The notes under the pieces are model-generated. The model was not told where the DNA came from, ran no database searches, and was given only the letters and a program-made list of their open reading frames with translations. A stretch of DNA of 64,000 nucleotides from Streptomyces bikiniensis (lineage in GTDB: Bacteria > Actinomycetota > Actinomycetes > Streptomycetales > Streptomycetaceae). This document shows positions 32,656 through 41,770 of this stretch, piece by piece (the stretch's first letter is position 1; each line of letters opens with the position of its first letter). The position numbers were made by a program, and so were the translations under genes. The DNA lies in assembly GCA_000716465.1 (NCBI GenBank), contig JNWL01000010.1, positions 1 through 64,000 on the forward strand. Reading direction: 5' to 3'.

Positions 32656-34323
32656 TCAGGCATCGGGCGCTCCCGTGCCCGCGGTCACGGCCCGGGGGGT
32701 CCAGCTGCCCGGCACGTGCGCCTCGGCGGGGTGGGCGAAGAGGGCTCCCTCCCCGGGCCGGTGGCGGACCGGCGCGCGGGAGAGGAGTTCGAGGTAGATG
32801 CCGCGGAACGCGGCCAGGTTCTGCTCGACGGTGAAGAGTTCGAGCGCGCGGGCGCGGGCGGCGGCCCCGAGCCGGTACCGCCGCCCGGGGTCCCTCAGCA
32901 GCGCGAGGCACGCGTCGGCGAGCGCCCGGGGGTTGCGCGGGGGCACGACGAGCCCGGTGCCGCCGATGATCTCGACGACCGCGCCGACGTCGGTCGAGAC
33001 GGTGGCCCGCGCGCAGAACATCGCCTCGACGAGACCCGCCGGGAAGCCCTCGACGACGCTGGAGAGGACGACGACCGCGCCGGAGGCGTAGGTGTCCTCC
33101 AGGGTGGGGGCCTCGGGGCCGCCCAGTTCCTCGAAGGAGACGGGGTTCTCGCCGACGGCGTGCGCCCCGGCGGCCTCGTCGGGGAAGAGCTGTGCCGCGA
33201 GCGCCCTGCACTGGGCGAGGTACGACTCGGCGCCCGGGTCCCGGGCGGGGACGGTGACGATCCGCAGCCGGGCGTCCGGCTGCCGGGTCCTGACCTCGGC
33301 GAAGGCGTGCAGCAGGGCGACGAGGTCCTTGGCGGGTTCGGCGCGGCCGACCCAGACCAGGGTGGCCGGGTCGCCGCTCTCCTCGTCCTCTCCGACCCCG
33401 TCGAAGCGGTCGGCGGCCATGCCGGGGTGGACGGTGCGGATGCGGTCCCGGTCGGCGCCGCACCGCTCCTGCCAGCGGCGGGTGTGGGCGTTGCCGGGGG
33501 TGAGCAGGGCGGCCTGCCGGTAGACCTCGGCGGCGAGCCGTCCGTGGAGGGCGGCGAGCAGGGTGCGCAGGGGCGCGGAGCGGTCGGCGCCGGTGCCCGA
33601 GAGGTAGTGGGCGCGGAGCTGGGCGCCGTACTCGGTGACGAGCAGCGGGGTCCCGAAGAAGCGTGTGGCCAGGAGTCCCGGGAGGGCGGTGGTGCCTCCG
33701 GCGGCGGCGTGGCAGAGGTCGGCCGCGCCGAGGGCGTCCTCCTCGTACCAGTCGAGGGAGAGGGGGCGCAGGACCCCTTCCAGGTGCTCGGCGAAGGCGA
33801 GGTGGTCGGGGAGCCCGGCGGCGGCCGCGCCCCGGCGTGCGCCGGGCGCGCGGCAGGCGGCTTCGAGGGCGCGGACGGCGTCGTCGGAGCGGAGCGCGCC
33901 GGGCAGTCCGCCGCGCTCGCGGGCGAGTTCGGCGAGCTCGTAGAGCCCTTCGGCGAAGGCGCCCGCGAGGTCGTCGGCGGCGTCGCCGGTGGTGTCCTCC
34001 TCCGCGCAGAGGCCCGTGGCCAGCCGCTCGTACGCCTCGGTGAAGCGGCGGCGGTCGCGGCGCCCGTAGGCGCGGCGGGCGGCGCGGGCCGGGCCGAGCG
34101 CGGCGCGTTCGAGGAGGTTCCCGGAGGCGCCTTCGGAGTCTGCCGCGCGGACGAGCCGGGCGTTGGGGGGCAGCGGCAGGGAGGCGCCGGTGGCGGACGG
34201 GCGGCCGACGGCGTACAGGTCGAAGCGGTGCTGCCCGAGTCCGCGCACGAGCCGCTCGCACCAGACGCCGGACTCACCGACGGCATACGGGTAGCCACCC
34301 TCCGTGAGCAGTGCGATCCGCAC
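32656..34323 (-). CDS. PelF-like family 4 glycosyltransferase (DUF3492)
   Basis: 555 residues from a GTG at 34323. The N terminus RIALLTEGGYPYAVGESGVWCERLVRGL is typical of the DUF3492 module of PelF, the cytosolic glycosyltransferase of Pel polysaccharide synthesis. The C-terminal GT-B half has VWVGRAEPAKDLVALLHAF, EEL-type segments, and FPAGLVEAMFCARATVSTDVGAVVEIIGGTG, the donor-sugar site with its Glu. First gene of an operon with a membrane protein, an epimerase and a GH114-like protein. Full length. The sugar donor is unknown. Confidence 0.85.
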   Translation of the reverse strand: MRIALLTEGGYPYAVGESGVWCERLVRGLGQHRFDLYAVGRPSATGASLPLPPNARLVRAADSEGASGNLLERAALGPARAARRAYGRRDRRRFTEAYERLATGLCAEEDTTGDAADDLAGAFAEGLYELAELARERGGLPGALRSDDAVRALEAACRAPGARRGAAAAGLPDHLAFAEHLEGVLRPLSLDWYEEDALGAADLCHAAAGGTTALPGLLATRFFGTPLLVTEYGAQLRAHYLSGTGADRSAPLRTLLAALHGRLAAEVYRQAALLTPGNAHTRRWQERCGADRDRIRTVHPGMAADRFDGVGEDEESGDPATLVWVGRAEPAKDLVALLHAFAEVRTRQPDARLRIVTVPARDPGAESYLAQCRALAAQLFPDEAAGAHAVGENPVSFEELGGPEAPTLEDTYASGAVVVLSSVVEGFPAGLVEAMFCARATVSTDVGAVVEIIGGTGLVVPPRNPRALADACLALLRDPGRRYRLGAAARARALELFTVEQNLAAFRGIYLELLSRAPVRHRPGEGALFAHPAEAHVPGSWTPRAVTAGTGAPDA

Positions 34324-34403
34324 GCGTGCACCCCCGATCTCCCTTGACGGCGGCCACCGTTGGTCCGGTGACTCGCAGCGGGAAGAACGTAAACAAAGAA
34401 GTC

Positions 34404-34437
34404 GGTGGTGCGACGGACGGTTGTCCGTCGCACCACC
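34404..34437 (-). terminator. Rho-independent terminator of the peptide ABC operon
   Basis: A 15-base perfect stem with a GGTT/AACC loop lies 77 bases after the ATPase stop. On the minus strand it is followed by GACTTCTTTGTTT, a real T-rich tract. It also separates this operon from the glycosyltransferase operon. Confidence 0.85.
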
Positions 34438-34513
34438 GGAAGGGGTGAATGCTCGTAACTTTCCCACCCCGGTCGCGTTCCGTCGCGGTAGGCGGCGGAA
34501 CGGTGACGGAGCG

Positions 34514-36187
34514 TCAGGCGAGGGCCGGCTCCTGCCGCCGCTCCTCCCGTTGCTCCCTGCGCCGCTCCCGGCGCACCGCCGCGAGGGCCGGGTCCAGGGA
34601 GGGGACGGCGGCGAGCAGCTGCCGGGTGTAGGGGTCCCGGGGCGTCCCGTACACCTCCTCGACCGTGCCCTGCTCCACGATCCGGCCGCCGCGCATGACG
34701 GCGACCCGGTCGCTGACCCGCCGGACGACCGCGAGGTCGTGGGCGATGAAGACGAGCCCGAGGCCGAGTTCGGCCTGGAGCTCGGCGAGCAGGGCGGTGA
34801 CCTGCGCCTGGGTGGTGACGTCGAGCGCGGAGACGGGTTCGTCGCAGACGATCAGGCGGGGTTCGGCGGCGAGGGCGCGGGCGATCCCGACGCGCTGGCG
34901 CTGGCCGCCGCTGAACTCGTGCGGGTAGGCCTCGTACCGGTCGGGGTCGAGCCCCACCCGGTCGAGGAGTTCCCGCACCCGGTCCCGGACGCGCTTCTCG
35001 TCGCGCTCCCCCGCCGTCCGCAGCGGGTCGGCGATCGACTCGCCGACGGAGCGGCGCGGGTTGAGGGAGGCGACGGGGTCCTGGAAGACCATCTGGAGTT
35101 CGCGGCGGTGCGGGCGCAGCTCCCGCTCGGACAGGGTCCCGATCTCCGTGCCCCCGTAGCGGAGCCGGCCGCCCGTCGGGTCGAGGAGGCGCACGAGCAT
35201 CCGGCCGAGGGTGGTCTTGCCGCTGCCGGACTCCCCGACGACGCCGAGGGTCTCGCCCGCGCGGACGGTGAGGGAGACGTCGTCCACGGCGGTCACGGTC
35301 CGCCCGCCGCGCCCGAACTCCCTTCGCAGGCCGACCGCTTCGAGCAGCACCTCCCCTTCCTCCGAAGGGGTCCTGACCGGCTCGTCGAGCCGGGGCACGG
35401 CGGAGAGGAGCGTGCGCGTGTACGGCTCCGAGGGCGCGCCCAGGAGGCCGGCGACGGGGCCGCGTTCGACCTCGCGCCCGTCGCGCATGACCAGGACCTC
35501 ATCGGCGCTCTCGGCGGCCACGCCCACGTCGTGGGTGACGAGGAGCAGCGCGGTGCCGGTCTCGCGGCGCAGCTCGTGCAGCAGGTCGAGGATCTGGGCC
35601 TGCACGGTGACGTCGAGGGCGGTGGTCGGCTCGTCGGCGACGAGGAGCCGGGGTGCGCAGGCGAGGGCCATCGCGATGAGGGCGCGCTGCCGCATGCCGC
35701 CGCTGAACTCGTGCGGGCGGGAGCGGGAGCGGCGGGCCGCGTCGGGGATGCCGACCCGGTCGAGGACGTCCACGGCGCGGGCGCGGGCGGCCTTCCGCGT
35801 GCCCCCGGCGTGGATCCGGTACACCTCGGCGATCTGGTCGCCGACGGCGTAGTAGGGGTCGAGGGAGGACAGCGGGTCCTGGAAGACCATGGCGGCGATC
35901 CCGCCGCGCAGCCGCCGCAGGTCGGCGGGGCCCGCGGCGGCGACGTCGACGCCGCCGACGCGCACGGTGCCGGTGACCCGCGCGCCGGTGCCCCGGTGGA
36001 GGCCGAGGAGGGCGCCGGCGACGGTGGACTTGCCGCTGCCGGACTCTCCGACGAGGGCGAGCGCGCGGCCCTCGGCGAGGGTGAGGGAGAGCCCGTTGAC
36101 GGCCCGTACGGAACCGCCGTCGCGGTCGAAGGAGACCGTCAGGTCACGCACGTCGACCAGGGGGGCCGGGGTCTCGGACGCGGTCAC
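34514..36187 (-). CDS. Dipeptide/oligopeptide ABC transporter, fused double ATPase (DppD-DppF type)
   Basis: 557 residues with two complete ATPase domains. Walker A GESGSGKS (N half) and GESGSGKT (C half), signature motifs FSGGMRQR and FSGGQRQR, and Walker B LLVADEPT and LIVCDEPV are all present. Each half ends in the oligopeptide-transporter tail ([46 protein letters not shown]). Two subunits normally separate are fused. The GTG at 36187 overlaps the permease stop in GTGA. Last gene of the operon. Confidence 0.93.
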   Translation of the reverse strand: MTASETPAPLVDVRDLTVSFDRDGGSVRAVNGLSLTLAEGRALALVGESGSGKSTVAGALLGLHRGTGARVTGTVRVGGVDVAAAGPADLRRLRGGIAAMVFQDPLSSLDPYYAVGDQIAEVYRIHAGGTRKAARARAVDVLDRVGIPDAARRSRSRPHEFSGGMRQRALIAMALACAPRLLVADEPTTALDVTVQAQILDLLHELRRETGTALLLVTHDVGVAAESADEVLVMRDGREVERGPVAGLLGAPSEPYTRTLLSAVPRLDEPVRTPSEEGEVLLEAVGLRREFGRGGRTVTAVDDVSLTVRAGETLGVVGESGSGKTTLGRMLVRLLDPTGGRLRYGGTEIGTLSERELRPHRRELQMVFQDPVASLNPRRSVGESIADPLRTAGERDEKRVRDRVRELLDRVGLDPDRYEAYPHEFSGGQRQRVGIARALAAEPRLIVCDEPVSALDVTTQAQVTALLAELQAELGLGLVFIAHDLAVVRRVSDRVAVMRGGRIVEQGTVEEVYGTPRDPYTRQLLAAVPSLDPALAAVRRERRREQREERRQEPALA

Positions 36188-37173
36188 GTCAGGACCACCC
36201 TTCGGTCGGCGGCCGCGTACAGCAGGTCCGCGAGGACGTTGGCGAGGACGACGGCCGTGCCCATCACCATGACCACGCCGACCACCACGGGCAGGTCGAT
36301 CTGGCGGACCCCGTCGATCAGGGTCTTGCCGAGGCCGGGGATGCCGAAGAGGGATTCGGTGAGCACGGCCCCGCCGAACATCGAGCCGAGGTCGACGGCG
36401 CTGATCGCGATCACCGGCGGGACGGCGCCGCGCAGGGCGTGCCGGGTGACGACGGACCGCTCCCCCACCCCGTACGCGCGGAAGGTGCGGATGTGGTCCT
36501 CAGCCAGCGTCTCCAGGGTGGAGCTGCGGGTGAGCCGGGCGTACTTGGCGGATTCGAAGAAGCCGAGGGTGATCCAGGGCAGCAGCATGTTCCAGGCCCA
36601 CTGCTCGGGGTCCTCGCCCAGTGGCACGTAGCTGGGGAAGGGCAGCCACTGGAGGTGGGCGCAGACGGCCATGAGGAGGAGCAGGCCCAGGATGAAGACG
36701 GGCGTGCCGGTGCCGGCGAGGGTGAGGACGGTGAGGACGCGCTCGGTGGCCCCGCCCCGGCGCAGGGCCGAGAGCAGTCCGGTGCCGACGCCGACGAGCA
36801 GCCAGACGACCATGGCGCCGAGGGCGAGAGAGGCGGTGGCGGGCAGGCGCTCCAGGACGAGCCGGGTGACCTGCTGGTCGCTCTGGTACGACAGGCCGAG
36901 GCAGGGCGCGTCGCAGTGCACGACGGAGGTGCCGGTGGAGTGGTCGCGGCCGGCGAAGACGCCCTGGAGGAAGTGCAGGTACTGCGCGAACACGCTCTCG
37001 TTCAGGCCGAGTTGTTCGCGGACCTGGGCGATCTGCTGGGGGTTGCAGCGTTCGCCGCAGGCCAGCCGGGCGGGGTCGCCGGGGGCCAGGTAGAAGAGGC
37101 CGTACACGAGGACCGAGAGCGCCAGGAGGACGAGCGCGGCACCCGCGAGCCGCTTGAGGACGAAGCGGGTCAT
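36184..37173 (-). CDS. Oligopeptide-type ABC permease (DppB/OppB type)
   Basis: 329 residues with about six membrane segments. Begins RFVLKRLAGAALVLLALSVLVYGLFYLAPGDPA, the standard OppB/DppB start. The extracellular loop has two unusual Cys pairs (CGERC and CDAPC). The ATPase-contact loop EDHIRTFRAYGVGERSVVTRHALRGAVPP fits the EAA motif. Start and stop both overlap neighbours by four bases, so translation is coupled throughout the operon. Confidence 0.92.
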   Translation of the reverse strand: MTRFVLKRLAGAALVLLALSVLVYGLFYLAPGDPARLACGERCNPQQIAQVREQLGLNESVFAQYLHFLQGVFAGRDHSTGTSVVHCDAPCLGLSYQSDQQVTRLVLERLPATASLALGAMVVWLLVGVGTGLLSALRRGGATERVLTVLTLAGTGTPVFILGLLLLMAVCAHLQWLPFPSYVPLGEDPEQWAWNMLLPWITLGFFESAKYARLTRSSTLETLAEDHIRTFRAYGVGERSVVTRHALRGAVPPVIAISAVDLGSMFGGAVLTESLFGIPGLGKTLIDGVRQIDLPVVVGVVMVMGTAVVLANVLADLLYAAADRRVVLT

Positions 37174-38147
37174 CGGGAGGACTCCTTACGGGTGCCCACG
37201 CGCAGCCGGCTCGCCTCGCGCGGGTCGAGGGCCGTGCGGACCGCGTCGCCGAGGACGGTGAAGGCGAGCACGGTGGTGAAGAGCAGTCCGGCGGGCAGCA
37301 GGACGTACGCCGGGTCGGCGCGGAACCAGGTCTGCGCGGTCGAGAGCATCTGCCCCCAGGACGGGGTGGGCGGGGTGACGCCCACCCCGAGGAAGGACAG
37401 GGACGCCTCGACGACGATGTTGGTGGGGACGAGGATCGCCGCGTAGGTGATGACGGGGGCGGCGAGCGCGGGCAGCAGCTCGCGGCGGGCGGTCCGCCAC
37501 CGTCCGGAGCCGGCGAGGCGGGAGGCGGCGACGAAGTCGAGGCTCTTGAGGGTGAGCGTCTGGGCGCGCACGATCCGGGAGGTGCCGGCCCAGCCGAGGA
37601 ACCCGATGACCAGGATCAGGAGCAGCGGCCGGGGGAAGTCGCGGGGGACGACGGCGGTCAGCGCGATGGCGAGGACCAGCATCGGCAGGGCGACGAGGAC
37701 GTCGGTGGCGCGGCCGAGGACGGTGTCGACCCAGCGGTTGCCGAGTCCGGCGGCGAGGCCGACGAGGACGCCGATGAGGATCTGGACGACGGTGGCGCCG
37801 ATGCCGACGAGCAGCGAGATCCGGGCGCCGTACAGGAGCCGGACGAACAGGTCGCGGCCGGTGCCCGGTTCGACGCCGAGCCAGTGGTCGGCGCTCGCGC
37901 CGCCGAAGGAGCCGTACGGGACGCCGCCGCGCGCCGAGTCCACGAGGTCGTCGTGGTACGCGTACGCGTCCTGGCCCTCCAGGGCGGCGAGCAGCGGTGC
38001 GGCGAGGGCGAGGAGGACGAGCAGGAGCAGGACGGCGAGGGAGGCGAGGGCGGCCGGGCGGGTGCGCAGCCGTCGCCACACCTGCCGGGCGGCGCCCGTG
38101 GCGGGGATCCCCGCCACGGGCGCCGGCGTGTCGGTCGGGGTGGTCAC
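37170..38147 (-). CDS. Oligopeptide-type ABC permease (DppC/OppC type)
   Basis: 325 residues from a GTG at 38147 that overlaps the binding-protein stop (GTGA). One N-terminal membrane segment, then five more. HWLGVEPGTGRDLFVRLLYGARISLLVG is the classic OppC/DppC motif, and the EAA loop reads DFVAASRLAGSGRWRTARRELLPALAAP. A soluble loop before it (EGQDAYAYHDDLVDSARGG) is longer than usual. Confidence 0.92.
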   Translation of the reverse strand: MTTPTDTPAPVAGIPATGAARQVWRRLRTRPAALASLAVLLLLVLLALAAPLLAALEGQDAYAYHDDLVDSARGGVPYGSFGGASADHWLGVEPGTGRDLFVRLLYGARISLLVGIGATVVQILIGVLVGLAAGLGNRWVDTVLGRATDVLVALPMLVLAIALTAVVPRDFPRPLLLILVIGFLGWAGTSRIVRAQTLTLKSLDFVAASRLAGSGRWRTARRELLPALAAPVITYAAILVPTNIVVEASLSFLGVGVTPPTPSWGQMLSTAQTWFRADPAYVLLPAGLLFTTVLAFTVLGDAVRTALDPREASRLRVGTRKESSR

Positions 38148-39874
38148 TTGACCGCGACCTGCGAGACGTCGAGGACGCCGGTCCAGTCGCTGATGACGAC
38201 GTTCTTGACGTCCTTGCCGACGAGCCGCTTGTAGACCGGGTGGAAGAGCGGCACGTCGAGCGCCTGCTCGCCGATCTTCTTGTCGAGGGCGCCCCAGCGC
38301 GCGGCGGCGGCCTTGAGGTCGGTCAGCTTGTTGATCTCGTCGATCTCCTTGTTGACCGCCGGGTCGTTCAGCTGCGCGTGGTTGTAGTTGGAGCCGTTGG
38401 TGACGATCTGGCGCCCGTCGAAGATCGGCGCGAGGAACGGGCCGCCGGCCGGCCAGTCGGCGCCCCAGCGGGAGAGGAAGAACCCGGGGGCGTCCTTGAC
38501 GCTCCAGCGCTTCTCGTTGAAGGAGTTGGGCTCCTGGCCGTCGAGCTTGACGGTGATGCCGGCCTTGCCCAGGGCCTCCTGGACGGCGGTGGCGATCTCG
38601 GGGCTGGTGGTGCGGTTCTGGGCGGTGGAGTGCAGCAGGGTGACGGTGAGGCCGTTCGGGAAGCCGGCCTCCTCGAGGAGCTGCTTGGCCTTCTCCGGGT
38701 TGCCCGTCTTCCCGGCCGGGAAGTGGTCGTACGGCGTGAAGCCGAAGGCCTCCTGCTCGGGCAGGAAGGTGGTGGCGGGCTCGGCGAGCGCGGAGCCGCC
38801 GGCGGCGTTGACGACGCTGGTGCGGTTGACCGCGTACGAGATGGCCTGGCGGACCTTGGGGTTGTCGAAGGGCTTCACCTTCGGGTTGAAGGCGATGTAG
38901 TTGGTGAAGCCGAAGCGGCCGGTGCCGACGCGGGCGGCGAGCGCCTTGTCGGAGCCGATCTGGGCGAGTTCGGCGGGGCCCAGGTTGGTGTCGGTGGTGA
39001 CGGCGGCGGCGTCGGCGCCGGAGGAGGTGGCGAGGCGCTGGTTGATGACGGCCTCGTCGAGCCCGGACCTGACGTCGATCTTGTCGGGGTAGGCCTTGCG
39101 CTCCTCGTCGGTCCCGGGGTCCCAGTGCTCGTTGCGCTCCAGGACGAGGCGCTCGCCGTCGTTCTCGTTCCTGACGACCTTGTACGGGCCGGAGGAGACG
39201 GGGTGCTCCTCGTACTTCGCTCCCTTGTCCTTGGCCTTGGGGACGGGGGCGAACTGCGTCTGGGTGGCGACGAAGGGGAACTCGCCCTCGGGCTTCCGCA
39301 GCTTGAAGACGATGGTCTTCGGGTCGGGGGTGACGATGGACGCGAGGCCCTTGGGGTCCTTGTAGGGGCCCTGGTAGGTGTCGCCGCCGACCAGCCAGTC
39401 GCGCAGGTAGGGGGCGCCGCCGGAGAGTTCGGCGGCGAAGGAGCGCTCGATGCCGTACTTGACGTCGGCGCTGGTGATGGGCGTGCCGTCCTCGAACTTC
39501 AGCCCGTCCTTGAGGGTGTACGTCCACTCGGTGGCGTCCTTGTTGGGGCGCCCGGTGTCGGTGGCGAGGTCGGGGACGACCTGGGTGCCGGCGGCGCCCG
39601 CCTCGCGGTTGCGGGTGGTGAGCGTGCGGAAGACGAGGGAGGGGACGTTGCCGCCGCCGGAGGTGTAGAGGCGGGCGGGGTCGAAGTCGGTCTGGGCCTC
39701 GGCGTTGAGGACGGTGAGGGTGCCGCCCTTCTGCGGGGCGGACGAGCCCTTGCCGGAGGTGCCGCTCTTGGCGCCGGCGTCCTCGGGTCCCGCGCAGGCG
39801 GCGGCGCCCGAGGCCAGGACGACACTGACGGCGACCGCTGCCACGCGGCGGGAAATGACGGACGGTTGACGCAT
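38144..39874 (-). CDS. Peptide ABC transporter substrate-binding lipoprotein
   Basis: 576 residues from the ATG at 39874, with GAGAGG about nine bases upstream. A signal peptide ends at a lipobox-like ASGAAAC, so it is a lipoprotein on the outer face of the membrane. It has the SBP family 5 pattern: KGGTLTVLNAEAQTDFDPARLY, WTYTLKDGLKFEDGTPITSADVKYGIER and RQAISYAVNR. Substrate could be a dipeptide, oligopeptide, glutathione-like compound or metal chelate. It follows a 31-codon leader peptide with a 216-base spacer, implying control by attenuation. Confidence 0.92.
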   Translation of the reverse strand: MRQPSVISRRVAAVAVSVVLASGAAACAGPEDAGAKSGTSGKGSSAPQKGGTLTVLNAEAQTDFDPARLYTSGGGNVPSLVFRTLTTRNREAGAAGTQVVPDLATDTGRPNKDATEWTYTLKDGLKFEDGTPITSADVKYGIERSFAAELSGGAPYLRDWLVGGDTYQGPYKDPKGLASIVTPDPKTIVFKLRKPEGEFPFVATQTQFAPVPKAKDKGAKYEEHPVSSGPYKVVRNENDGERLVLERNEHWDPGTDEERKAYPDKIDVRSGLDEAVINQRLATSSGADAAAVTTDTNLGPAELAQIGSDKALAARVGTGRFGFTNYIAFNPKVKPFDNPKVRQAISYAVNRTSVVNAAGGSALAEPATTFLPEQEAFGFTPYDHFPAGKTGNPEKAKQLLEEAGFPNGLTVTLLHSTAQNRTTSPEIATAVQEALGKAGITVKLDGQEPNSFNEKRWSVKDAPGFFLSRWGADWPAGGPFLAPIFDGRQIVTNGSNYNHAQLNDPAVNKEIDEINKLTDLKAAAARWGALDKKIGEQALDVPLFHPVYKRLVGKDVKNVVISDWTGVLDVSQVAVK

Positions 39875-39951
39875 CGGAGAAGACCTCTCGGAGAACTGCG
39901 GCGGAAGGAAGGGGAGTTCCGCGCGGGCAGCGGCGAGAGACGGTGTTTCCA

Positions 39952-39982
39952 GGGAGGTGCCGAGCAGGGGAGGTGCCGAGCA
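39952..39982. repeat. Duplicated anti-Shine-Dalgarno-like element in the ABC operon leader
   Basis: GGGAGGTGCCGAGCA occurs twice with a 16-base period (39952-39966 and 39968-39982). On the mRNA (minus) strand it reads TGCTCGGCACCTCCC, whose CACCTCC could pair with a Shine-Dalgarno sequence. It lies between the leader peptide and the binding-protein gene. Confidence 0.55.
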
Positions 39983-40090
39983 TTCCTGACCCACGGAGGA
40001 GCCGCGCCCACGGGAACGGAACCCGGGCGCGGAAAGGCGTCGGCTGGTGCGGGAGAAAACGCGAAGGGGCCGACGTGCGCTCGGGCGGGG

Positions 40091-40186
40091 TCAGCGACAG
40101 AGAACGTCGGACACGGCATGCCCGGACACGCCGATGAGCGCCAGCTCGATGGCGGCGCGCTCGGTGACGGCGTGACGGTGCGACAT
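40091..40186 (-). CDS. 31-residue leader peptide of the peptide ABC operon
   Basis: ATG at 40186, stop at 40091; 31 residues, N terminus MSHRHAVTERAAIELAL, C terminus VSDVLCR. Too small for routine gene calls. A consensus promoter ends 7 bases before the ATG, so the mRNA is probably leaderless and the peptide is the first thing translated. Short actinobacterial leader ORFs ending in Cys-containing stretches are known upstream of sulfur-assimilation and transport genes and can act as cysteine-responsive attenuators. Here there is one Cys, as the second-last residue. Confidence 0.7.
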   Translation of the reverse strand: MSHRHAVTERAAIELALIGVSGHAVSDVLCR

Positions 40187-40193
40187 GCCGAGA

Positions 40194-40222
40194 AATATGG
40201 ACGAACACGCGAGCGATGTCAA
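40194..40222 (-). promoter_or_regulatory. Promoter of the peptide ABC operon
   Basis: -35 TTGACA (40217-40222) and -10 CATATT (40194-40199) are 17 bases apart, close to the housekeeping sigma consensus. The start would fall at the leader-peptide ATG (40186). Further upstream is GAGAC-AAGC-GTCTC (40242-40255), a possible operator. Confidence 0.75.
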
Positions 40223-40241
40223 CGCGATTCGGATGACTTTT

Positions 40242-40255
40242 GAGACAAGCGTCTC
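40242..40255. promoter_or_regulatory. Small inverted repeat upstream of the ABC operon promoter
   Basis: GAGAC (40242-40246) and GTCTC (40251-40255) with a 4-base centre, about 60 bases upstream of the predicted start and near the stop of the DUF3152 gene. It could be an operator or part of that gene's terminator. Confidence 0.35.
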
Positions 40256-40298
40256 GGCATGTGATCGGACAGGAGGCGGCCGCCGGCCGGGGGCCGCC

Positions 40299-41762
40299 TC
40301 AACTTCCGGGGTGCACCCAGGGGTTGGGGCGGCAGCGTACGCCGTCGAGGTCCAGGGACTTCGTCTGCTGCTGCATGACGGGGGCGAGCGCGCCGGGGGT
40401 GCGGCAGTTCACGTGGTTGTGCCCGAGCCGGTGGCCGATCTCGTGGTTGATGAGCATCTGGCGGTAGGCGTGCATGGCCTTGGGGCCGAAGGTCTCGGCG
40501 CCCCGGGCCCAGCGGAACGCGTTGATCATCACGCGCTCGGTGGAGGCGGAGTCGCAGGAGACGTTGTCGACCGTCGTGTCGAGCCCGGACTTCCGGCACC
40601 AGACGCCGGTGGTGCCGGGGCTGGCCAGCGTGATGACGAACTGCGGCTCCCCGCTGGAGATCCGCTCGAAGGTCATCGCGCCGTCACCGGCCCAGCTGCG
40701 CGGGTCGTTGAGGGTCTTCTGCACGGCATCGGCGAAGAGCTTCGGGTCGAGCCCGATCCCCTTCTCGACGTCGACGCGGTAGCGGATGAGCTTCCCCTTC
40801 CCCGGCGCCTTCGCGAAGCCCTGGACGGCCTCGAAGACGCCGGACCCCTTCAGCTCGGGGTCGACGGGGAACTGGCGGTCCATCAACTGCTCGTACGTGG
40901 GGGCCGGGGGTTTCGGGGGGAGCGTCGGGAGTGACGGGGTGGTCCGGCCCTCGGAGCGGGAGGCGGAGGAGTCGTCCACGGCCCGCTCGGCCGGTTCCCC
41001 GGCGGCGCGCGGGGCGGCCGCGGGCACCTCCTTGCCGGTGACCTGTCCGGCGACGACGACGGCGAGGACGGTGGCGACGGCCGCGGCTCCGACCCCGGCG
41101 AGGGTGCGGCCGAGGCCGCCCCGGGCGGCCGGGGCCCCGGCGTCGGGCTCGTCGTCGTCGTGGCGCGGCGCGGGGACGAACGTCCCCTGCTCGTCGCCCT
41201 GTTCGGGCTCGGCGGTCAGGGTGCGACCACGCCGGCCGCCGTACGGCACGGGACGCGCGCCGCCCTCGTCGTGCTGCGGGTGTCCGCTCCGGACGGCGCC
41301 GGTCCGGTGGACGGGGGTGCCGGGGGTCCCGTGCGCCGGGGTGTCGGCCGGGGTGTCGAAGACCCCGCCTCCGTACGCCGGAGTGCCGTGGGCGGGGGTG
41401 GGGGCGCCGTGACGCGGGGCCCGGCGCCCGGGGGGCGGCCCTTGAGCGGGAGCGCTCGGGGCGGAGGCGTCCCGGGCGGGTGCCCCGTACGTGGGGGTGC
41501 CGTGAACGGGAGTGCCGCGGACGGGTCCGCCCTGGGCGGGGGCGCCGTACCGCGACGGCCCGTACGCCGGTGACCCGTACGCGGGGGTCCCTCCGGCCGG
41601 CGTGCCCGTCGGGTCCTGGCCGCCCTCGGTCGCGGTCGCGGTCCTGCGGCGGCGGCCCGTGCCCGCGCCCTGTTCCGGTGCGGTCCGCCGCTGTCCGGCG
41701 GACGCCGGCCGGCCGGTGTCGGCCGGCGAGGGCGCGGAGTCCTTGCGACTGTGTCGTCCCAC
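40299..41762 (-). CDS. DUF3152 membrane-anchored metalloprotease-like protein
   Basis: 487 residues from a GTG at 41762, eight bases after the upstream hydrolase stop. Residues 1-~215 are disordered and repetitive (Gly/Thr/Pro/Tyr units such as GTPAYG, HGTPTYGAP). One membrane segment follows (LGRTLAGVGAAAVATVLAVVVAG), then an extracellular DUF3152 domain. That domain carries HEIGHRLGHNH, a zinc-protease HExxHxxGxxH motif, plus four Cys that could form disulfides. Homologous to Rv3207c by position. Proposed as a cell-surface peptidase; the substrate is unknown. Confidence 0.85.
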   Translation of the reverse strand: MGRHSRKDSAPSPADTGRPASAGQRRTAPEQGAGTGRRRRTATATEGGQDPTGTPAGGTPAYGSPAYGPSRYGAPAQGGPVRGTPVHGTPTYGAPARDASAPSAPAQGPPPGRRAPRHGAPTPAHGTPAYGGGVFDTPADTPAHGTPGTPVHRTGAVRSGHPQHDEGGARPVPYGGRRGRTLTAEPEQGDEQGTFVPAPRHDDDEPDAGAPAARGGLGRTLAGVGAAAVATVLAVVVAGQVTGKEVPAAAPRAAGEPAERAVDDSSASRSEGRTTPSLPTLPPKPPAPTYEQLMDRQFPVDPELKGSGVFEAVQGFAKAPGKGKLIRYRVDVEKGIGLDPKLFADAVQKTLNDPRSWAGDGAMTFERISSGEPQFVITLASPGTTGVWCRKSGLDTTVDNVSCDSASTERVMINAFRWARGAETFGPKAMHAYRQMLINHEIGHRLGHNHVNCRTPGALAPVMQQQTKSLDLDGVRCRPNPWVHPGS

Positions 41763-41770
41763 GCCCCGGA

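Noticed and set aside
36970..37110. Metal-binding role for the Cys pairs in the DppB-like permease, pointing to nickel import
   Set aside because: They sit in the extracellular loop and could simply be disulfides; nothing else in the operon is nickel-specific.
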